Below, one piece after another: positions 6,694 to 10,167 of a DNA stretch of 10,167 nucleotides. The notes beneath the pieces were generated by a model. It saw nothing but the letters and a program-made list of their open reading frames with translations. It ran no database searches and was not told the origin of the DNA. Within the stretch, counting starts at the first letter, position 1. Every line of letters starts with the position of its first letter. Origin of the DNA: Candidatus Omnitrophota bacterium (GTDB lineage: Bacteria; Omnitrophota; Gorgyraeia; Duberdicusellales; 4484-171); NCBI GenBank assembly GCA_028717025.1, contig JAQUOR010000047.1:1-10167 (forward strand). The letters run 5' to 3'. The translations under genes were made by a program, and so were the position numbers.

Positions 6694-7422
6694 TTATTCT
6701 ATAATCCCAAAAACAGCTTTCGTCATCTTCTCTTCTGCTTCAAATAATCTAAAATCAGCAAAGCCCATTTCTCCGGTAATCAGATTATCGGACACCACCA
6801 GAACCGCGGCTACTTTTTTCTTGTAAATATTAGCGACCGTCACGAAAGGACTGGTCACCATATCAACACAAATAGCACCCTTTCCTATGTAAGGGTTAAC
6901 GATTTCTTTTGTTTCCCTGAACATGGCATCAGTGGTCCAGCAGGCACCTTGATATACTGTTCCTTCTTTCTTGAAAATATCATTAAGTCCCTTGGTTAAG
7001 TCCTTATCAACCTGAGGAACAAAGTTATCTTCCACATAATAGCGCGTTGCTCCATCTCCCCTGATTACTTTATCTACAATAACAAAATCACCGGTAGTCA
7101 TTTCCTGCTTTAAGCCTCCGCAGGAGCCCAGACGTATAAGTTGTTGTATGCCGCCGACGCATAAAATTTCCGTGACAAATGCCGAGTCCGGCGCATAGAA
7201 ACCGCCGTTACCTACGGTGATCTTTTTCCCTTTATAGGTGCCGGTCCAAAATGTGTATCCTAAAAAAGTAAAATTCTTAACGGGATTTTCCAGATACTGA
7301 AGACAACGCTGGGCTCTCTGCATCTGACCGCTGATGATGCCGATTTCACCGAAATCACCCTTGCGAAACTGGAGCGAGCCAAGCAAACCTTCTGCGTGTA
7401 AGTGAACGTCTCGTTGCATCAT
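6694..7422 (-). CDS. Divergent nucleoside phosphorylase-fold protein (PNP_UDP_1 family)
   Basis: This 242-residue protein has the purine/uridine phosphorylase fold. RLGSCGGL (97-104) is the phosphate-binding RxGTxG loop, GDFVIVDKVIRGDGATRYY (111-129) is the following strand-loop, and VVSDNL (209-214) holds the usual catalytic Asp (Asp212). Two expected residues are changed. The N-terminal GDPxR phosphate motif reads GDFGE (22-26), with Glu in place of Arg. The ribose-binding VEME reads VDMV (186-189), losing the second Glu. Standard nucleoside phosphorolysis is therefore doubtful, and a changed substrate or activity is possible. AAAGGAG lies 8 bases before the first ATG at 7422; a second ATG follows at once. 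It is an unusual member of a polyketide operon, between the ligase and the PCP_red-like gene. The true substrate cannot be told. Confidence 0.75.
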   Translation of the reverse strand: MMQRDVHLHAEGLLGSLQFRKGDFGEIGIISGQMQRAQRCLQYLENPVKNFTFLGYTFWTGTYKGKKITVGNGGFYAPDSAFVTEILCVGGIQQLIRLGSCGGLKQEMTTGDFVIVDKVIRGDGATRYYVEDNFVPQVDKDLTKGLNDIFKKEGTVYQGACWTTDAMFRETKEIVNPYIGKGAICVDMVTSPFVTVANIYKKKVAAVLVVSDNLITGEMGFADFRLFEAEEKMTKAVFGIIE

Positions 7423-7440
7423 GATTTTAACTCCTTTCTT

Positions 7441-7525
7441 GAGCTTCCAGTCTTCAGCTGTCAGCTTTCAGCTAAAATCAATGCATCTTAAAAGCTGAGG
7501 GCTGATGGCTGAGAGCTGATAGCTA
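7441..7525. repeat. Intergenic hairpin repeat, family C, copy 2
   Basis: The left arm CAGTCTTCAGCTGTCAGCTT and the right arm AAAGCTGAGGGCTGATGGCT consist of repeated CAGCT/AGCTG words around the loop AAATCAATGCATCTT. It is related to 1650-1720. On the minus strand its terminal TAGCTATCAGC provides the TAG stop codon of the acyl ligase gene, so gene and repeat overlap by three bases. Confidence 0.8.
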
Positions 7526-9028
7526 TTTTGTAATTAATTTTGTTTTATCTATTTTTCCTACCCTATTCTTCGGCAAGTCGGCCACCATTTCAAACTGATG
7601 CGGGATTTTAAAATGTGCAAGATTCTCTTTTAAGAAATCTTTGAGCTCCTGTGTATCGATGATTTCGTTTTCTTTGGCGACGATGAATGCCTTGGGAACC
7701 TCTCCGCGCATCGCGTCAGGCACACCGATAACCGCCACTTCTTTGATCTTAGGATGCCGCTGCATCTTCTCTTCGACTTCGGAAGAGAAAACAATTTCAC
7801 CGGCAACTTTAATCATATCTTTCTTCCTGCCTGCCAGGTAAATAAGGCCTTCTCCATCGCAATAAGCAATGTCGCCGGTCTTAAGCCACCCGTCGGCAGT
7901 TAAAACTTCTTTTGTTAAATCGGGCGCTTTGTAGTAGCCGGTCATGACGCCATCGCCCTTGACCCAAAGCTCTCCTTTCTGATCGCCGGCTACTTGATTA
8001 CCATCATCATCGACAATCTTGTGCGTCATTCTAAAACCAAATTTTCCGATGCTCCCTATTTTGGTCTCGTCGGAAGGCGAATAGGTATTGGGTGCCGATG
8101 TCTCAGTCATCCCCCATCCGTTTAAAACGGTTGCCTTGGGGCATACCTGATGAAAACGCTGCAACAATGCCGCAGAAGATGGTGCGCCAAAAACAGCCGC
8201 ATAACGCAACGAAGAAAGATTGAATTTTTCATATTCTTTAAGAGAAACAATTGCTATATACATTGAAGGGACGATACAGAAGATAGTCACTTTATGCTGT
8301 TCTATGTCTTTTAAGAATTGCAAAGGGTGAAAACGTTCCATGAGCACCAGCGTTGAGGCAAACCGCATCATCAAAAGAATGTAGTCAAGCCCGCCCAGGT
8401 GTGAAAAGGGGATGCCGCCGGTTAAAAAAATATCTTTGTCGCTAACGCCTAAAAAATGGTTAATGGTATCAACCGGATTATCCAGATGTTTATAGGAAAG
8501 CATTACCCCTTTGGGCTGGCCGGTTGAACCTGAGGTATAAAAAATAGAAGAAAGGTCGTCTTCATTGACGGCAACAGCAGGCGTTTGCGTCTGCGGCTTA
8601 GCAAAAATCGTTTCCCAGGAAGTAAAATTTTCTCCGGTTCCCTTACAGATGATTATCTCTTTTAAACTTGGACAATTCGCTTTTATCGTAGCAAGATTAA
8701 TGTCTTTCTTTGGTTGAGTAACAAGTATGCTTGCCTGACTGTGATTGATGAAATGAGTTATCTCGTTTTCAGTGAGCATGAAATCAAGGGGAATAAGAGC
8801 GCCGCCGATGCTGAAGGTTGCCAGAAAACTGCACAATGCCTCCGGCGTGCTTGAAAGAAACAATGCAACCCTGTCTCCTTTTTTAATGCCGCGGGTGAGT
8901 AAATAATTTGCCACGGTAAACGCATTGTCTTTTAGCTGGGAAAAGGTTATTCTCTGATTTTCAAAAATAACGGCAGTTCTTTGCGCGTGCGACGAAGCAT
9001 ATTGTACCAATAATTTCTTAACATCCAT
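7523..9028 (-). CDS. AMP-forming acyl-CoA/acyl-ACP ligase (ANL superfamily)
   Basis: This 501-residue adenylate-forming enzyme activates a carboxylic acid with ATP and transfers it to CoA or an ACP. All core motifs are present: the P-loop YTSGSTGQPKG at 164-174, GWGMTET at 304-310, the TGDIA aspartate at 384-388, the hinge GRKKDMIKVAGE at 400-411, and PKNRVGKIDK with catalytic Lys492. Length is normal for a stand-alone ligase. The start is the ATG at 9028, with AGGAGG at 9033-9038. An in-frame ATG 17 codons upstream lies inside a leader hairpin and lacks such a site. It is the first gene after the cluster promoter, suggesting that starter or extender activation is the pathway entry. The bacterial anthraquinone cluster of Photorhabdus also includes a CoA-ligase homologue. 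Substrate identity is not deducible by eye. Confidence 0.9.
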   Translation of the reverse strand: MDVKKLLVQYASSHAQRTAVIFENQRITFSQLKDNAFTVANYLLTRGIKKGDRVALFLSSTPEALCSFLATFSIGGALIPLDFMLTENEITHFINHSQASILVTQPKKDINLATIKANCPSLKEIIICKGTGENFTSWETIFAKPQTQTPAVAVNEDDLSSIFYTSGSTGQPKGVMLSYKHLDNPVDTINHFLGVSDKDIFLTGGIPFSHLGGLDYILLMMRFASTLVLMERFHPLQFLKDIEQHKVTIFCIVPSMYIAIVSLKEYEKFNLSSLRYAAVFGAPSSAALLQRFHQVCPKATVLNGWGMTETSAPNTYSPSDETKIGSIGKFGFRMTHKIVDDDGNQVAGDQKGELWVKGDGVMTGYYKAPDLTKEVLTADGWLKTGDIAYCDGEGLIYLAGRKKDMIKVAGEIVFSSEVEEKMQRHPKIKEVAVIGVPDAMRGEVPKAFIVAKENEIIDTQELKDFLKENLAHFKIPHQFEMVADLPKNRVGKIDKTKLITK

Positions 9029-9047
9029 AAAACCTCCTAATGAGCAC

Positions 9048-9162
9048 GTGATTTTTGAAACAAAGTGCGCAAAAATCACTGTGCGAATTATCCCGTTATT
9101 TCCTTAATTTCTGACTTTGCACAAAATTAAGGGAGAATACATATTAAGTTGAAATAACGGGA
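9048..9162 (-). promoter_or_regulatory. Structured 5' leader of the polyketide operon
   Basis: Between the promoter and the ligase start are three exact inverted repeats. The outer pair is TCCCGTTATTTC (9091-9102) with GAAATAACGGGA (9151-9162), 12 bases. Nested inside is CCTTAATTT (9102-9110) with AAATTAAGG (9124-9132). A second hairpin, GTGATTTTTG (9048-9057) with CAAAAATCAC (9070-9079), follows in the transcript and ends about 10 bases before the Shine-Dalgarno. The two loops carry complementary six-base words (CAAAGT and ACTTTG in the RNA), so a loop-loop contact is possible. No run of U follows, so it is not a plain terminator. It matches no riboswitch class that I recognise. Confidence 0.5.
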
Positions 9163-9214
9163 CTACGTCTTCCGGTTTCTGCTTACCTATTATATATACC
9201 TGTCAGTGGTATAC

Positions 9215-9248
9215 AATAGCAAAATTTTAATAGTAAAATTTTACTATT
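9215..9248. promoter_or_regulatory. Operator-like palindrome and direct repeat over the -10 box
   Basis: AATAGTAAAA followed by its exact reverse complement forms a 20-base perfect palindrome at 9229-9248. A second near-copy of its left part, AATAGCAAAATTTT (9215-9228), stands directly beside it, giving a 14-base tandem repeat with one mismatch. The palindrome covers the probable -10 element at 9238-9243. This is the expected arrangement for a repressor site controlling the operon. The binding protein is not known. Confidence 0.5.
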
Positions 9249-9265
9249 CATTTTTCCCAAGTCAA
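9238..9265 (-). promoter_or_regulatory. Probable sigma-70-type promoter of the polyketide operon
   Basis: On the minus strand TTGACT (9265-9260) is followed after 16 bases by TAAAAT (9243-9238), each five of six to consensus. The transcript would start near 9231 and have a leader of about 200 bases before the ligase ATG at 9028. It lies just beyond the family A repeat that ends the upstream gene. A TATAAT also occurs at 9194-9189, but no fair -35 box precedes it. Confidence 0.55.
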
Positions 9266-9300
9266 GTTTTTTTTGTAAAGTCCTTAAAGAGCCTAATTTT

Positions 9301-9386
9301 AACGCAGATGAAGGCAGATTGCACACAGATGGTCGCAGATGAATTTATCTGCGTATATCTGCGTTTTTACGCGAAAATCTGCGTTA
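9301..9386. repeat. Intergenic hairpin repeat, family A, copy 3
   Basis: It is the same architecture as 753-839 and 6246-6328: CGCAGAT-like words at left, ATCTGCG words at right, and the shared centre TTATCTGCGTATATCTGCG. It is somewhat more diverged in the right arm (GCGTTTTTACGCG). It lies 2 bases downstream of the stop codon of the 217-residue gene and could act as that gene's 3' end. Confidence 0.85.
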
Positions 9387-9388
9387 GA

Positions 9389-10042
9389 CTAAGAAACTTC
9401 TGCCTCTAATTTTTCAATCAGGCTTTCGGTTTCCTTAAGCAGGGAAGGCGGAAGAAGCTTGGAAATCTCTATTTCCCGTTTCATGGCGCGTAAAGTACTT
9501 AAATAGCGCTTTACCGTGATGGTACGGCTGCGCTCCTGCTCCTCCTGCGGATCAACTTCCTTGCGCTGACGCATTAAAGTGGTTAAATCGCGTTTTATGA
9601 GTTGCGGGTCTTTACCTACTTCGAAAACATTCTTTTTTATCTTTTCATAATCGTGCTCATCGAGGGCTTTGTTATTTTTTGCCTTGCGCAAAAGATCAAT
9701 GGACTCATAACTTGGCACTACCGCGGCATTGGTATTTTCAGTGTATTCTTTTTGAAGGTATTGCGGTTCCTCTTTCTCTAAAAAATAATAAGAACGCAAC
9801 AACTTCATCGCAGTCGGCTTCTTGATACCAATTTCTTTTAAGATGTAGATTTCTATGGTGCTATAGCCCCATTCTTTGTAAAGCTTATCCTTATACACCG
9901 AGTAGAGAGCGCGGCCTAAAGAAACCCAGGAAGTCTTAAAACTTTTGGCACTCTCTAAAATATGATACCGTAACGATGCGGGATCAAGCTCCTCCATTTT
10001 CTCTTCGATACGCTCTAATGATTTTGTTTTTGGCATATCCAT
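9389..10042 (-). CDS. Uncharacterised 217-residue protein with HTH-like N-terminal half
   Basis: I do not recognise a named family. The protein is soluble, strongly charged and mostly helical, with no membrane segment or signal peptide. Residues about 40-92 (SLGRALYSVYKDKLYKEWGY...ILKEIGIKKPTAMKLLRSYYFL) look like a helix-turn-helix module: a WGY word, then a helix, GIKKPTA as the turn, and a second helix. The C-terminal part (about 150-217) is rich in Lys, Arg and Glu and may form a coiled coil. AGGAGG at 10050-10055, 7 bases before the ATG at 10042, fixes the start. It is upstream of the polyketide promoter in the same direction, separated by a family A repeat and the control region. A regulatory role for the cluster is possible, but only by position and the HTH-like look. 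Confidence 0.75.
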   Translation of the reverse strand: MDMPKTKSLERIEEKMEELDPASLRYHILESAKSFKTSWVSLGRALYSVYKDKLYKEWGYSTIEIYILKEIGIKKPTAMKLLRSYYFLEKEEPQYLQKEYTENTNAAVVPSYESIDLLRKAKNNKALDEHDYEKIKKNVFEVGKDPQLIKRDLTTLMRQRKEVDPQEEQERSRTITVKRYLSTLRAMKREIEISKLLPPSLLKETESLIEKLEAEVS

Positions 10043-10066
10043 GGCTTATCCTCCTCAATGAGACTT

Positions 10067-10113
10067 GCGCTTTTCTGCACGCCCGCCTATCGGCGGTCAG
10101 CTTGAAAAAGCGC
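10067..10113 (-). promoter_or_regulatory. Hairpin in the leader of the 217-residue gene
   Basis: GCGCTTTT (10067-10074) pairs exactly with AAAAGCGC (10106-10113), and inside them CCGCC (10083-10087) pairs with GGCGG (10092-10096) over a four-base loop read GATA in the RNA. This two-tier stem ends about 11 bases before the AGGAGG ribosome site, so folding could influence translation. It does not match a riboswitch class I know. Confidence 0.45.
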
Positions 10114-10142
10114 TTAGTCGAATTGATCCCGCCTAAAGTCAG

Positions 10143-10167
10143 TGGAAATTTACAAAGGAAATTTCCA
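10143..10167. repeat. Perfect inverted repeat at the right edge
   Basis: TGGAAATTT (10143-10151) and AAATTTCCA (10159-10167) are exact inverted copies around ACAAAGG. The element ends exactly at the window edge, so it may continue. It could be an operator or the upper end of a structured leader for the 217-residue gene. No promoter boxes are convincing between it and that gene. Confidence 0.4.

Noticed and set aside
9029..9079. Longer ligase start at 9079 adding 17 residues
   Set aside because: The extension lies inside a perfect hairpin and lacks a ribosome site, while the ATG at 9028 has AGGAGG and gives the usual N-terminus.
9189..9194. TATAAT on the minus strand as the main -10 box
   Set aside because: No reasonable -35 element lies 16-18 bases upstream (only TTGTAT), while TTGACT-16-TAAAAT slightly upstream is better; kept only as an alternative.
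10067..10113. Known riboswitch upstream of the 217-residue gene
   Set aside because: The stem layout does not show the conserved core of any class I can recall, so only a hairpin is reported.

Overview
The window carries most of a type II (aromatic) polyketide synthase cluster, on the minus strand, from a bacterium that does not look like an actinomycete. The base composition is moderate to AT-rich, Shine-Dalgarno sequences are of the AGGAGG type, and the gaps between genes are packed with short imperfect-palindrome repeats. That style is common in metagenome-assembled genomes of candidate phyla such as Omnitrophota. The phylum is an inference; the polyketide synthase call is not. The ketosynthase (3268-4515) has the Cys-His-His triad in the STGCT, HGSSTRQND and KSMIGH contexts. 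Its partner (2024-3256) is a chain-length factor that has lost all three catalytic residues. An acyl carrier protein (1722-1952) and a TcmN/WhiE-type aromatase/cyclase (297-737) complete the core.

In the direction of transcription (right to left) the layout is as follows. A 217-residue protein of unknown function with an HTH-like segment lies at 9389-10042. A roughly 310-base control region follows, holding a promoter, an operator-like palindrome and a structured leader. Then come an AMP-forming acyl ligase (7523-9028), a divergent nucleoside-phosphorylase-fold protein (6694-7422), a small PCP_red-like protein (6329-6589), a ketopantoate-reductase-like protein fused to two TIGR04076-type domains (4618-6228), the ketosynthase, the chain-length factor, the ACP, a metal-dependent cyclase-family protein (837-1640), the TcmN-like aromatase/cyclase, and the first 73 codons of an MFS transporter that runs off the left edge.

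A plausible working model is that the ligase activates a starter or extender acid and the KS/CLF pair builds a poly-beta-keto chain on the ACP. The PanE-like fusion may reduce a keto group. The two cyclase-type proteins then fold and aromatise the chain, and the MFS protein exports the product. No SDR ketoreductase, phosphopantetheinyl transferase, malonyl transferase or oxygenase is encoded here; these would have to lie to the left or elsewhere in the genome.

Eight of the nine intercistronic gaps contain one of four families (A-D) of hairpin-forming repeats, placed at or within a few bases of the stop codon of the gene upstream. In several cases the repeat itself supplies the stop codon. The only gap without a repeat is the 11-base gap between the ketosynthase and the chain-length factor.
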